From: Terriglobia bacterium
Lineage (GTDB): Bacteria; Acidobacteriota; Terriglobia; Terriglobales; Acidobacteriaceae
Assembly (NCBI GenBank): GCA_020073395.1
Contig: JAIQFF010000005.1
Span: 1 to 64,000 of the forward strand
Length of the DNA stretch: 64,000 bases
Reading direction: 5' to 3'
Shown: positions 1 through 8,664 of the stretch, in pieces
Layout of the letters: each line of letters begins with the position of its first letter
Position numbering within the stretch: the stretch's first letter is position 1
The notes under the pieces: generated by a model
What the model was told of the DNA's origin: nothing
Databases searched by the model: none
Seen by the model: only the letters and a program-made list of their open reading frames with translations
Translations under genes and position numbers: made by a program

Positions 1-891
1 GACTTGTTCACCGTCGTGCACGAGCAGTTCTTTACCGACACCGTGGATTATGCCGACATCGTTCTTCCCGCGACCACGTTCTTCGAGCATAAGGACCTGC
101 AAGCCGCCTATGGACACTACTATCTGCAAATGTCGGATGCGGCCATCGAGCCCCTGGGCGAATGCCGCTCCAACGTTGAGGTCTTTCGCGCGCTCGCCAG
201 GGGCATGGGGTTTGACGAGGACTGCTTCCATGAATCCGTTGACCGCATGATCGATACAGCGCTGCATTCAGACAACCCCCGCCTCCGGGGCGTCGATCGG
301 GAGAAGTTGGAGAGGGAAGGGCATGTCAGGCTTAATTTTGAAAATCAGTCCTCAGTGTCGAGTTCGCAGTTCTCAGATTTCCTGCCTTTCGCGGAAGGTA
401 ATTTCTGGACAAAGAGCGGGAAGGCTGAACTCTACAGCGAGGACCTCAAAGCACAAGGGCTTGAACCGGTAGTGGCGTTTTCCCCTCCTGATGAATCGCG
501 GCACAGTTCGCAGGCGAGGCAGTTTCCACTAGAGCTCTTGGCCCGCAAAGCGGACAACTTCCTGAATAGTACGTTCTGCAATGTGCCGGTGGTCCAGGAA
601 ATGGAAGAAGCCGGTTTGCTGGAAATGAGCCCGGTCGATGCCAGGGCGCGCAGAATCGTCGATGGCGACATGGTTCGCGTGTTCAATCGCCGCGGAGACA
701 TTATGCTGCGCGCGAGGGTTGACGGTGCGGTGCAGGCGGGCGTCGTTTCTGCTAAGCTCCACTGGGCCAAGCTAAGCTGGGGAAGCTGCAACATAAATGT
801 ACTTACTTCGGAAAAACTTACGGACCTAGGCAACTCCGCCACGTTTTATTCCGTCTTGGTTGAAGTAGAGCTCGTTAAACCGTCTTCCTGA
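1..891 (+). CDS. Molybdopterin oxidoreductase, C-terminal part (5' end outside window)
   Basis: The frame is open from base 1, so the start lies upstream. About 296 residues of the C-terminal part of a molybdopterin (bis-MGD) oxidoreductase are present. The segment VDYADIVLPATTFFEHKD near residues 16-33 is the familiar end of the catalytic domain. It is followed by an insert and then, from about residue 170, the molydop_binding-type beta barrel with DARARRIVDGDMVRVFNRRG. Such enzymes are oxidoreductases using a pterin-bound Mo or W, usually with an N-terminal Fe-S domain, which would lie outside the window. The substrate cannot be inferred from this part. Family assignment is firm; subfamily (formate dehydrogenase-like or other CISM enzyme) is not. 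Confidence 0.85.
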   Translation, partial: DLFTVVHEQFFTDTVDYADIVLPATTFFEHKDLQAAYGHYYLQMSDAAIEPLGECRSNVEVFRALARGMGFDEDCFHESVDRMIDTALHSDNPRLRGVDREKLEREGHVRLNFENQSSVSSSQFSDFLPFAEGNFWTKSGKAELYSEDLKAQGLEPVVAFSPPDESRHSSQARQFPLELLARKADNFLNSTFCNVPVVQEMEEAGLLEMSPVDARARRIVDGDMVRVFNRRGDIMLRARVDGAVQAGVVSAKLHWAKLSWGSCNINVLTSEKLTDLGNSATFYSVLVEVELVKPSS

Positions 892-905
892 AGCAGGGGG
901 GCGGT

Positions 906-936
906 TTGGACGGTCTTCGCGGCTCTACCGTATAAT
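906..936 (+). promoter_or_regulatory. Candidate sigma70-type promoter of bamA
   Basis: TTGGAC at 906-911 and a perfect TATAAT at 931-936 are separated by 19 bases. They lie between the stop of the molybdopterin gene and the bamA start at 1004. The -10 is convincing; the spacer is longer than ideal. Confidence 0.45.
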
Positions 937-1003
937 TGCCACTTTCCTACTCCCAGGATCCGAGGTAGTAACGATTCTTCGTTTTCATCAGGATAGCCCT
1001 GTA

Positions 1004-3880
1004 GTGACGAAGAGCAGGTCGGGCCATGCGTGGCCTGTTCCGGCTGGGGCATCGCCTTCATCTTCTTCAATCATAAAGATTTGTAAAGCACGATGGCCTT
1101 TTTTGCTGCTGTTCTTGTTGGTGTGCTCGGCGGGGTGGGGCCAGCAGGAATTGGTTACCGAGATCGTCATCCATGGGAACCGGCGCATCCCGGCGGAAAC
1201 CGTGCGAGGACGCATTTTCACCCGGCCCGGAGACGTCTATGACGCGGCCGCACTGGAACGCGACTTTAACTCCTTGTGGAACACGAACTATTTCGAGGAC
1301 ATCCGGTTTGAGCGGGAGCAGACCCCTAAAGGCTGGAGGCTCCACGTTTACGTCAAGGAGCGCCCCACCATCAGTGAGATCGATTACCTGGGGCTAAGCT
1401 CGGTCTCGAAGAGTGATGTGCTGGACCGTTTCAAGGAGCGCAAGGTAGGACTCTCGCCCGAAAGCCAATACGATCCTACCAAGGTAAAAAAAGCGGAGGT
1501 CACGATCCGGGAATTGCTGTCCGAGCATGGCCGGCAGTTCGCCACCGTCCGCACTGAGGTTCGGCCCATCCCGCCCGCCAAGGTCAGCGTCACTTTTGTG
1601 GTGAAGGAAGGCCCCAAGGTCAGTGTGGGCAAGATTACGTTTATCGGCAACAAACATGTCAGCTCGCGCGTTCTGCGCGGGGCCATGAAGAACTTGAAGC
1701 CAATTGGGATCCCGCACTCTATCTTCCTGGAAAACATCTTTGCCAAGACCTACGACGCCAGCAAGCTCGATGAAGACACGGAACGGGTGCGGGCGGAATT
1801 CCAGAACCGCGGCTACTTCAAGGTCGTGGTGCAGGACGCCAAGACGGAAATTCATGACACCGGCCATCCGGGTTTTCACGTCCCCTTGCTGATGAAAGGA
1901 CCGGGCAAGGCCGTCGACATCACCATTCCGATCGATGAAGGTGAACAGTATCGCCTGGGCGAAATCACCTTCAAGGGCAACGACGAAGTCAAGAACATCA
2001 AGGCCTTGCGCTCGCTCTTTCCCATGAAAGACGGAGATATCTTCTCGCGTGAAAAGGTAGCCAAGGGGCTGGAGAACCTGCGCAATGCGTATCGCGAGTT
2101 GGGCCACATCAACTTTACTTCGATTCCCAACACTACCTTCGATGAAGACAAAAAACTGGTAAATCTCTCGATCGATATCGACGAGGGCAAGAAGTTTTAT
2201 GTCCGCAGAATTGAATTTTCCGGAAATACCACTACCCGCGACAAGGTCATCCGCCGCGAGGTGGCGCTGGAGGAGGGGCAGGTTTACGACGAGCGCCTGT
2301 GGAAGCTGAGCTTGCTGCGGCTCAATCAGTTGGGCTACTTCGAGCAATTGAAGCCCGACGACCCCAACGTCACCGAAACCCACTTGGACGAAAAAAACGC
2401 CACCGTTGACCTTACACTCAAGGTCAGGGAGAGAGGCAAGAACAGCATCGGCCTGAACGGCGGGGTGAGCGGACTGGCCGGGGCCTTCATAGGGATTAAC
2501 TACAGCACTAACAACTTCCTCGGCCTGGGTGAGACGCTGGCGGTCCAGACCAGCATCGGCAACAGCCAGCGCATTCTGTCGTTCAGTTTTACCGAGCCCT
2601 ATCTGTTTGATCGCCCGATCCAGGGTGGCTTTTCGGTTTTCACCCAGAAATATAACTATAACCAGGCGCGGCAGGAGGCCATCCTGACCGGCCAGCAAGT
2701 TAACCTTCCCAACGCCTTCCTGAACAACCTGCAGAATTACACCCAGTCCAGCACTGGATTTACCGGCTCACTCAGCTACCAGTTGCATCATTCCTTCAAA
2801 CGCGTGGGAATCACCTATTCTTTCGACCGCTCTTCCATTGTCGCGGTCAGCAACGCGTCGAAGATATTGTTCACCGACCTGGCATTTCGTGGAATCAGCG
2901 GCCCCAACTCCCTGGAGGGCATCGTTACCAGCAAGGTCCTTCCCAGCTTTTCGTTCAGCACCATTGATAGCCCGATCTCACCCAAGAGAGGAACCAGCGT
3001 ATTTCTGGGTGGGGAGATCGCCGGGTTGGGGGGGACAGTGCGGTCTCTGCGCCCGATTGTGCAGTACAAACACTTCAAACCTGTGCAGAAGGGCCGCAAT
3101 ACAATTGGATTTAACGTGCAGGGTTCCTTCCTGGCCGGGTACGGTGGAGTGGTGGCGCCACCGTTTGAACGCTTCTACCTCGGCGGTGAAAATGACATAC
3201 GCGGTTTTGATATTCGTTCTGTATCTCCGGTCGCCTTTCTTCCGGACAAGAGCAGCATTGCGCTGCGTAACCCGGACGGCACCGTGGTCCCCAAGGACCC
3301 AGCCAACCCGCTTCGGGGCCCCTACAGCATTCCGGTTCCGGTCGAGCGGATCGTGTTTCCTGGCGGGGATGCCAGCCTGGTCACGAACCTGGAATACCGG
3401 ATAACGATTGCGGGGCCAGTGGCGTTGGCACCCTTCGTGGATCTGGGGATGAACCCCATTGTCAGGGGATCGCAATTGCGCATCAATCCCGGTCAACTGG
3501 CCAACATCAATAACACCGTGTTCGGCTGTCCCGCGCTCGATATTGCCCTGAATTGCACCGGCGGACATCTTCAGACCCCTGCGTTTTCCCAGAATCTGCA
3601 GGTGGTTAGCTCCACCAACTGGCGTCCCCGGATGTCCACAGGGTTAGAAGTGCAGGTGTTTCTACCCATCATCAATGCCCCGTTCCGGGTCTATTGGGCG
3701 TACAACCCGTTGCGTTTGGACAGTGTCACCCGCGGTCCGGTCCCCATTACGCGCGACATGTTCCCGCCGGGGGCAGCGGGAGACTTTACTTTCGAGCAGG
3801 CTTCGCGGAGTCTGGCGCCCGAGTATCAATTGCGCGAGCCGCGCAAGACGTTTCGCTTCAGCGTGGCCACCACGTTCTGA
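1004..3880 (+). CDS. bamA: Outer membrane protein assembly factor BamA
   Basis: This 958-residue protein is the Omp85-family core of the BAM complex, which folds beta-barrel proteins into the outer membrane. A hydrophobic signal segment (about residues 30-45, FLLLFLLVCSAGWG) is followed by five POTRA domains, roughly residues 50-122, 123-206, 207-316, 317-398 and 399-480. The C-terminal 16-strand barrel follows. The barrel carries GGENDIRGF near residue 730, the conserved (V/I)RG(F/Y) motif, and the protein ends in phenylalanine, as a beta-signal does. The GTG at 1004 gives a long, basic n-region and no clear Shine-Dalgarno, so the true start is uncertain. The next gene encodes Skp, the periplasmic chaperone that commonly neighbours bamA. 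Confidence 0.95.
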   Translation: MTKSRSGHAWPVPAGASPSSSSIIKICKARWPFLLLFLLVCSAGWGQQELVTEIVIHGNRRIPAETVRGRIFTRPGDVYDAAALERDFNSLWNTNYFEDIRFEREQTPKGWRLHVYVKERPTISEIDYLGLSSVSKSDVLDRFKERKVGLSPESQYDPTKVKKAEVTIRELLSEHGRQFATVRTEVRPIPPAKVSVTFVVKEGPKVSVGKITFIGNKHVSSRVLRGAMKNLKPIGIPHSIFLENIFAKTYDASKLDEDTERVRAEFQNRGYFKVVVQDAKTEIHDTGHPGFHVPLLMKGPGKAVDITIPIDEGEQYRLGEITFKGNDEVKNIKALRSLFPMKDGDIFSREKVAKGLENLRNAYRELGHINFTSIPNTTFDEDKKLVNLSIDIDEGKKFYVRRIEFSGNTTTRDKVIRREVALEEGQVYDERLWKLSLLRLNQLGYFEQLKPDDPNVTETHLDEKNATVDLTLKVRERGKNSIGLNGGVSGLAGAFIGINYSTNNFLGLGETLAVQTSIGNSQRILSFSFTEPYLFDRPIQGGFSVFTQKYNYNQARQEAILTGQQVNLPNAFLNNLQNYTQSSTGFTGSLSYQLHHSFKRVGITYSFDRSSIVAVSNASKILFTDLAFRGISGPNSLEGIVTSKVLPSFSFSTIDSPISPKRGTSVFLGGEIAGLGGTVRSLRPIVQYKHFKPVQKGRNTIGFNVQGSFLAGYGGVVAPPFERFYLGGENDIRGFDIRSVSPVAFLPDKSSIALRNPDGTVVPKDPANPLRGPYSIPVPVERIVFPGGDASLVTNLEYRITIAGPVALAPFVDLGMNPIVRGSQLRINPGQLANINNTVFGCPALDIALNCTGGHLQTPAFSQNLQVVSSTNWRPRMSTGLEVQVFLPIINAPFRVYWAYNPLRLDSVTRGPVPITRDMFPPGAAGDFTFEQASRSLAPEYQLREPRKTFRFSVATTF

Positions 3881-3883
3881 AGA

Positions 3884-3954
3884 CAGTCGTCGGTCTTCAG
3901 TCGTCAGTTAGACGATGCCTCATTTGACGACTGACGACCGAGGACTGACGACTG
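3884..3954. repeat. Hairpin element with heptamer-phased arms
   Basis: Immediately after the bamA stop, a left arm (3884-3908) pairs with a right arm (3930-3954) with only a few G-T or single mismatches over 25 bases. Both arms are built from 7-nt near-tandem units of the type CAGTCGT / CGGTCTT / CAGTCGT. There is no T-run after the hairpin, so a classical terminator is unlikely. Confidence 0.85.
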
Positions 3955-3961
3955 ACCCGGT

Positions 3962-3991
3962 TTGACCTCAAGCGGAGGGTGTACCTATAAT
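3962..3991 (+). promoter_or_regulatory. Promoter of skp with long 5' leader
   Basis: TTGACC (3962-3967), an 18-base spacer and a perfect TATAAT (3986-3991) form a good sigma70-type promoter. Transcription would begin near 3998, giving a leader of about 200 nt before skp. That leader contains a perfect 8-bp stem, CGGGTTAG at 4105-4112 with CTAACCCG at 4150-4157. Confidence 0.7.
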
Positions 3992-4197
3992 GGGAATATC
4001 CACACCCTGAAAAAGGCAGCCAATGGGGTGGTCACCACGCCGCTTCAGGTTCGGCGTGAGGCGCTGGGAACTCGGCCCAGCCTCTTCCGTTGACAGCGAA
4101 CGGTCGGGTTAGTGCTGAGGCGCGGCCAGCATTGGCGTTTATGAAAAATCTAACCCGTTTCCCGGGATGAATTTCCAAGGAGTTCAAAATCAACCAC

Positions 4198-4908
4198 ATG
4201 ACAAGCAAGTTCGCGCGATTCCTTATGTCCATCGTGTTCGCCGTACCGGTTGCGGCCCTGGCCCAGACCGCCGCGTTGCCCGCGGCCCCGAGCGCCGCAG
4301 CCAGCAGTGCCGCCGCCCCCGTCGCCACTAACGCTACCGGGACCAGGATGGGGACGATCAATGTCGAGCAGGCCATCTTTGCTACCAATGAAGGCCAGCG
4401 TGATTTCGAGGCTTTGACCAAGAAGCTTGAGCCCAAGCAAAATGAGCTCAAGAATCAGAATGACGAAGTCGAGAGTTTGAAGAAGCAGCTGAATACTCAA
4501 GGCACGACCCTGAATGACGACAGCCGGGCCACGCTGGTGAAGCAAATCGAGCAAAGGCAGAAATCACTGGAACGATCGGTGCAGGACGCGCGTGAGGATG
4601 CACAGAACCAGCAGAACGAAATCGCGCAGCGCATTCTGCAGAAGATGGGGCCGATGCTGGTGAAATATGCCGCCGACAACGGTTACGGGGTGATCATCGA
4701 CACTTCGAATCCCTGGCCCAACGGGCCCGTGCTTTGGGCTGGGCCGGCGGTGGATATCACCCGGCCCGTGGTTGATCTTTACAACGCGCAATCCGGTGTG
4801 CCGGCGCCAACTCCCAAGCCCGCCGCAACCAGACCGGCCGCACCGACGGCAAAGCCAGCGACCACCTCGCCGGCAGCGCCTAAGCCCCAGGGCACTACGC
4901 CAAAATAG
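4198..4908 (+). CDS. skp: Skp/OmpH-family periplasmic chaperone
   Basis: The 236-residue product has a signal peptide (residues 1-22, ending ALAQ), an Ala/Pro-rich linker, and an OmpH/Skp domain from about residue 50 to 198. The domain starts with MGTINVEQAIF and holds a long charged coiled coil (EPKQNELKNQNDEVESLKKQ), then a C-terminal strand region (GYGVIIDTSNPW). A Pro/Ala-rich tail (about 200-236) is extra to the usual family length of about 160-180. Skp trimers hold unfolded outer-membrane proteins in the periplasm and hand them to BamA, encoded just upstream. An AAGGAG lies about 15 nt before the ATG, unusually far. A terminator follows the gene. Confidence 0.85.
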   Translation: MTSKFARFLMSIVFAVPVAALAQTAALPAAPSAAASSAAAPVATNATGTRMGTINVEQAIFATNEGQRDFEALTKKLEPKQNELKNQNDEVESLKKQLNTQGTTLNDDSRATLVKQIEQRQKSLERSVQDAREDAQNQQNEIAQRILQKMGPMLVKYAADNGYGVIIDTSNPWPNGPVLWAGPAVDITRPVVDLYNAQSGVPAPTPKPAATRPAAPTAKPATTSPAAPKPQGTTPK

Positions 4909-4973
4909 TTTTGCCAGAGTAGCTTTTCGAGAATCGTTTCTGCGACACCCAATGTCGCGAAAAAGTTCCCGCA

Positions 4974-4999
4974 GGCCGCGTGCAGACGCGGCCTTTTTT
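4974..4999 (+). terminator. Rho-independent terminator after skp
   Basis: A perfect 8-bp GC-rich stem, GGCCGCGT (4974-4981) and ACGCGGCC (4986-4993), with loop GCAG is followed directly by six T residues (4994-4999). This is the clearest intrinsic terminator in the window and closes the skp transcript. Confidence 0.93.
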
Positions 5000-5086
5000 C
5001 TTTGCCGCAGTTCGCTCCGGATTGAGTCTGAGAGCTGAGTCTCTGGTGTCCTTACACATAGTCATGCTCACATCGAGGAGGACACC

Positions 5087-5818
5087 ATGTTTGCCGATTT
5101 CTCGCCTGATTCCGACTGGTCCGGACATTCTCGCCGGGGATGGACAACCCTGATCTCGTTTGCCCTGCAGGCCCTCGCTGTCGGCTGCCTGCTTCTGCTG
5201 CCCTTGCTCTACACCGAAGGACTCCCGAGATTGGCGTTGCTTGCGCCGCTACTCGCGCCAGCTCCACCGCCGGCGGCCCCGCCCGAGCAAACCCGCCACA
5301 ACGTCTCCTCGGCTGTCCAAAGCAACCTGATGGGAAGCAGGCTGGTGGCTCCTCCCGAGATTCCACATGACGTGAGCATGCTGACAGAAACGGTTCCGCC
5401 ACCTCCGATGATCGATCCCAGCGCTACCGGGGTACGCCACGGAATTGGCGATGCTCAAGGCCACGGGACTGTCCTCGATTCAGTGCTTGGCTCCGATCTG
5501 GTGCTGCCTCCACCTCCGCCCGCGGTCCATCACCCTCCGATCTCGCACATGATGGAGGGGAACTTGATCTATCGTGTCCAGCCTCTCTATCCCCCGCTGG
5601 CGAGGCAGGCACGGATCCAGGGCCAGGTCGTGCTGCGGGCCATGATCAGCCGCGAAGGCACAATCGAAAACCTGCAGGTCTTGAGTGGCCACCCTATGCT
5701 GGCGCCGGCGGCCGTCGATGCCGTGCGGCAGTGGCGATACCGGCCCTATGTGCTCAACGGCGAACCCGTGGAAGTGGAAACCCAGGTGACGGTGAATTTC
5801 GTCCTGGCGGGCGGATAA
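5087..5818 (+). CDS. TonB-family energy transducer
   Basis: This 243-residue protein has an N-terminal cytoplasmic stretch and one membrane anchor (about residues 21-43, FALQALAVGCLLLLPLL). A proline-rich periplasmic linker (PAPPPAAPP, VPPPPM, PPPPPAVHHPP) follows. The C-terminal TonB domain (about 155-240) carries YPPLARQARIQGQVVLRA and the WRYRPY motif. TonB couples the proton-motive force to outer-membrane receptors; Acidobacteriota usually encode many such paralogues. A GAGGAGG sequence a few bases before the ATG supports the start. No exbB/exbD or receptor gene is adjacent, so its partner is unknown. Confidence 0.88.
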   Translation: MFADFSPDSDWSGHSRRGWTTLISFALQALAVGCLLLLPLLYTEGLPRLALLAPLLAPAPPPAAPPEQTRHNVSSAVQSNLMGSRLVAPPEIPHDVSMLTETVPPPPMIDPSATGVRHGIGDAQGHGTVLDSVLGSDLVLPPPPPAVHHPPISHMMEGNLIYRVQPLYPPLARQARIQGQVVLRAMISREGTIENLQVLSGHPMLAPAAVDAVRQWRYRPYVLNGEPVEVETQVTVNFVLAGG

Positions 5819-5882
5819 TTTGATGGTCGCCGGAGGCTCGGGAGTAGCACAGGCGTAACCTCATGAGCTCCAGGACGACCGC

Positions 5883-5888
5883 TATAAT
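5883..5888 (+). promoter_or_regulatory. -10 box abutting the alr start
   Basis: A perfect TATAAT ends only eight bases before the GTG start of alr. If used, transcription would begin at or next to the start codon and give a leaderless message. No good -35 is visible at the right distance. Confidence 0.4.
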
Positions 5889-5896
5889 CGCAGGGA

Positions 5897-7066
5897 GTGG
5901 CTACCGCTGAAATTGTGAAGCGCACGGCGACGCGACCCACCTGGGCCCAGGTGTCGCTGGAGAACCTGCGCTACAACTTCGGCGTAGTACAGCGGCATAT
6001 CGGAACGGGCGTAACCGTCTGCGCGGTAGTCAAAGCAGACGCGTACGGCCACGGTGCAACGGAATGCGCGCGAGCGCTGGAAGAGGAGGGGGCGCGCTGG
6101 CTGGGCGTGACCTCACTCGATGAAGCTATCCCGTTGCGCGATGCCGGCATTCGTACTCGCATCCTCTTAATGACGGGCTTCTGGCGGGGCGAAGAGGAAG
6201 AAATCATTCGTCTGCAACTGACGCCCACGGTATGGGAGCCAGGGCAGGTGGAGTTGCTGGAAAAGGCCGCGGCTGGTCTCGGTTTGCCCAGGCTGGCGGT
6301 GCATCTGAAAGTGGACACCGGCATGGGCCGCCTCGGAGTCGATCCGGAAGACCTGTACCCGGTTTGTTCCGCGTTGAAGTCGTCGCCCCATCTGCTGCTC
6401 GAAGGTCTCTCCACTCACCTGTCTTCTTCCGAAGTGCTGGACGCGCCTTCGGTCAACGACCAGTTGCAGAAGTTCGAGCAGGTGCGAAGCCTGCTGCGTA
6501 ACGAGGGATTTGATCCTCCGCTGATTCACGTGGCCAACACCGGCGCCGTGATTTCACGGCGAGAGTCATGGAACACCATGGTTCGTCCGGGAATTGCACT
6601 GTATGGCTACTACCTGCCCTTTGAGCGGGCAGGAAGAGAAGTCAGCGGTGCCAAGCTGCGGCTGGGCGTAAAACCGGTACTCACCTGGAAGACCCGAATC
6701 CTCTCGTTGCGCGACGTGCGCGCCAACCAGGCCCTGGGGTACGGGGGAACTTACGTGACCAAGGCTCCGGCGCGAATCGCAGTGCTTCCGGTCGGCTACG
6801 CCGACGGATTGAATCGCGCTCTGTCGTCCCGTGGACGGGTGATCGTGCGTGAACACTACGCTCCCATCGTGGGCCGCATCTCGATGGATTTGACTCTCGC
6901 GGATGTGACCGGCTTGCCGGGAGTTTCCGTGGGCGATGAAGTAGTCCTTCTTGGCGCTTTGGATGGTCTGAGCGTGGACGCATGCGAGCACGCGGAATTG
7001 GCCAACACGAACGTGTACGAGATTCTTTGCGCGATTTCGAAGCGGGTGCCGAGGAAGTATAGCTAG
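5897..7066 (+). CDS. alr: Alanine racemase
   Basis: The 389-residue product is a PLP-dependent fold-type III racemase that converts L- to D-alanine for peptidoglycan. VVKADAYGHG holds the PLP lysine (K46). GYGGTY holds the opposite catalytic base (Y282), HLKVDTGMGRLG lies in the barrel, and GRISMDL marks the C-terminal beta domain. Length matches the family. The start is GTG at 5897, directly behind a TATAAT, and the start region has no Shine-Dalgarno. The gene stands alone between the tonB-like gene and a repeat-filled gap. Confidence 0.95.
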   Translation: MATAEIVKRTATRPTWAQVSLENLRYNFGVVQRHIGTGVTVCAVVKADAYGHGATECARALEEEGARWLGVTSLDEAIPLRDAGIRTRILLMTGFWRGEEEEIIRLQLTPTVWEPGQVELLEKAAAGLGLPRLAVHLKVDTGMGRLGVDPEDLYPVCSALKSSPHLLLEGLSTHLSSSEVLDAPSVNDQLQKFEQVRSLLRNEGFDPPLIHVANTGAVISRRESWNTMVRPGIALYGYYLPFERAGREVSGAKLRLGVKPVLTWKTRILSLRDVRANQALGYGGTYVTKAPARIAVLPVGYADGLNRALSSRGRVIVREHYAPIVGRISMDLTLADVTGLPGVSVGDEVVLLGALDGLSVDACEHAELANTNVYEILCAISKRVPRKYS

Positions 7067-7096
7067 TCGTTGGCCGCGTCGTTGGTCCTTGGCCAA
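7067..7096. repeat. Single arm of heptamer-type repeat
   Basis: Directly after the alr stop, units of the type GTCGTTG and GTCCTTG recur with 7-nt phasing. The same unit forms the arms of the hairpin at 63296-63358. No matching opposite arm was found here, so this looks like a solo half-element. Confidence 0.55.
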
Positions 7097-7163
7097 GTCG
7101 AAATACAATTGTTTATCCACGCCTGCTCTTTACGCCTGCATATTTTCTGAGCACGGTACACGT

Positions 7164-7276
7164 GTGTGTGGGTCGGACACTCCTGTCCGACGCTTTTGAC
7201 CTTGGTTTGCTTTGTTGTTATCCGACGACGAAAGTCCGAGTCAAAGGCGTCGGACAAGAGTGCCTGACCCACACAC
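7164..7276. repeat. Long inverted repeat with CCACAC tails pointing outward
   Basis: Left arm 7164-7200 and right arm 7240-7276 are imperfect reverse complements over 37 bases. Each arm contains a smaller palindrome (GTCGGACA..TGTCCGAC in the left arm) and ends outward in a GTGTG/CACAC tail, so the whole is two tailed palindromes back to back. The right arm stays open in the frame of the downstream hydrolase and could be mistaken for its N-terminus. Confidence 0.85.
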
Positions 7277-7304
7277 CCACCTCTTCTTTGCTATGCTGAT
7301 AACA

Positions 7305-8432
7305 ATGGCTTCCCGCTACGAACAGTGGATGTATGACTGGGAGACCCGGCTCACCTCGGTGGACAACAACCGGGTGGTGCGCCCGCTGGATTGGGGCGTG
7401 GAGTGGGCGAGGGACTGGCCTTGTCGCAACGGCTTCGCGCCCGGGCATGTCCCCGGGAAAGCCGATTCCGAAAAATTTCTGCGCGAGTACAACCGCCGCA
7501 TGATGGCGTCGAGCGACGAGTTTTATTCCTATACGTCGCCTTCGGATTTTCGCCTCGAGCGCCGCGAAGTCCAGGTCTTCAGCACGCGGGAAGTGCCGGA
7601 TCCGAAGCTGGAAGCGAAGGTCCGCGGCACGCACGCTGATTTCCTGCGCTTCACTTCGCCGGTCCACACGCCCTATCCGGAAAACAATCTGGTGAACGCC
7701 CGCTGGTTCCCGGCTCGCGGGCGGCGGGCAGTGGTGCTGCTGCCGCATTGGAATTCCGATGCCCTCGCTTACACCGGACTCTGCCGGGTAATGAACCTGA
7801 TGGGCATCGCGGTGCTGCGCCTGAGCATGCCGTATCACGAAATACGCATGCCCGCGGACACGCTGCGCGCCGACTATGCCGTCTCCGCCAACATCGGGCG
7901 CACGCTCGACGCCTGTCGCCAGGCGGTGGTGGACGCGCGCTGCTGCCTGGACTGGCTGGAGCAGAAGGGATACAACCGACTGGGCATCCTGGGCACCAGC
8001 CTGGGTTCCTGCTATTCCTTTCTCGCCGCCGCACACGACCCCCGCATTCGGGTGGCCGCCTTCAATCATGCCTCGACCAATGTCGCGGACGTGGTCTGGC
8101 ACGGACAATCCACCCGCCACATTCGCGAAGGTCTCGAAGCGCAAATCGATCTCGACCGGCTACGCGCGTTGTGGAGCGGCATCAGCCCGATTTCCTACTT
8201 TGAACAGTTCGCCCGCTGGCCCAAGAAGTCACTCATCATTTACGCGAAATACGACATGACATTTTTGCCCGGGCTCTCCCGTGATGCCGTAGCCGAGTTT
8301 GAACGCCACGCGCTGGACCACAAGGTCGTGGTGCTGCCCTGCGGCCACTACACCACCGGCGAGACGCCCTACAAATACATGGATGGCTGGCAGCTGGTCT
8401 CGTTTTTGCGGTCAGCGTTTGAGAGCGTGTGA
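7305..8432 (+). CDS. Alpha/beta hydrolase, ABHD18-like
   Basis: About 375 residues from the ATG at 7305 (MASRYEQWMYDW). The core has the strand RRAVVLLPHWNSD, then the nucleophile elbow GTSLGS (GxSxG type), an acid candidate in YAKYDMTF and a C-terminal LPCGHYTTGE that likely provides the catalytic histidine. The overall pattern resembles the ABHD18/DUF2048 group of serine hydrolases; substrate unknown. The frame is open further upstream, but that extension is encoded by the inverted repeat ending at 7276. The ATG at 7293 or 7305 is therefore the sensible start. No signal peptide is evident, so it is probably cytoplasmic. Confidence 0.8.
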   Translation: MASRYEQWMYDWETRLTSVDNNRVVRPLDWGVEWARDWPCRNGFAPGHVPGKADSEKFLREYNRRMMASSDEFYSYTSPSDFRLERREVQVFSTREVPDPKLEAKVRGTHADFLRFTSPVHTPYPENNLVNARWFPARGRRAVVLLPHWNSDALAYTGLCRVMNLMGIAVLRLSMPYHEIRMPADTLRADYAVSANIGRTLDACRQAVVDARCCLDWLEQKGYNRLGILGTSLGSCYSFLAAAHDPRIRVAAFNHASTNVADVVWHGQSTRHIREGLEAQIDLDRLRALWSGISPISYFEQFARWPKKSLIIYAKYDMTFLPGLSRDAVAEFERHALDHKVVVLPCGHYTTGETPYKYMDGWQLVSFLRSAFESV

Positions 8433-8434
8433 AC

Positions 8435-8650
8435 AGCTTCTGGCTCCTCGCTTCTAGCTCCTAGCTCGATTCTGCCATCATCACCAGATCTGGTCAGCTA
8501 AGAGCCAAAGGTTAAGAGCTAAGTTAGAATGATCCATGGCGGCAAAGTAAATATCTGAAGAGAAACCTCGGGGGCTAAGCCCTCATCTTTGCAGACGCGA
8601 TAGGGCTGGAGCCCTACGAGCTAGGAGCTAGTAGCCAGGAGCTAGTAGCT
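8435..8650. repeat. Heptamer-armed hairpin element spanning the gap before glyA
   Basis: Left arm 8435-8468 and right arm 8617-8650 are complementary at about 29 of 34 positions. Both consist of 7-nt units (AGCTCCT, GGCTCCT, CGCTTCT and the like). The 148-base interior has no gene. It contains a weaker repetition of AGAGC(C/T)AA words near 8500 and a GGGCT..AGCCC palindrome around 8572-8616. The element fills nearly all of the space between the hydrolase stop and glyA. Confidence 0.85.
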
Positions 8651-8664
8651 CTAAAAGGCAAATC

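Noticed and set aside
3884-3954. Hairpin considered as the bamA terminator
   Set aside because: Strong stem but no T-run on either side, and the arms follow the heptamer design seen elsewhere. Compare the true terminator at 4974-4999.
8433-8664. Gap before glyA examined for a glycine or other riboswitch
   Set aside because: The space is accounted for by the heptamer hairpin; no aptamer core was recognisable.
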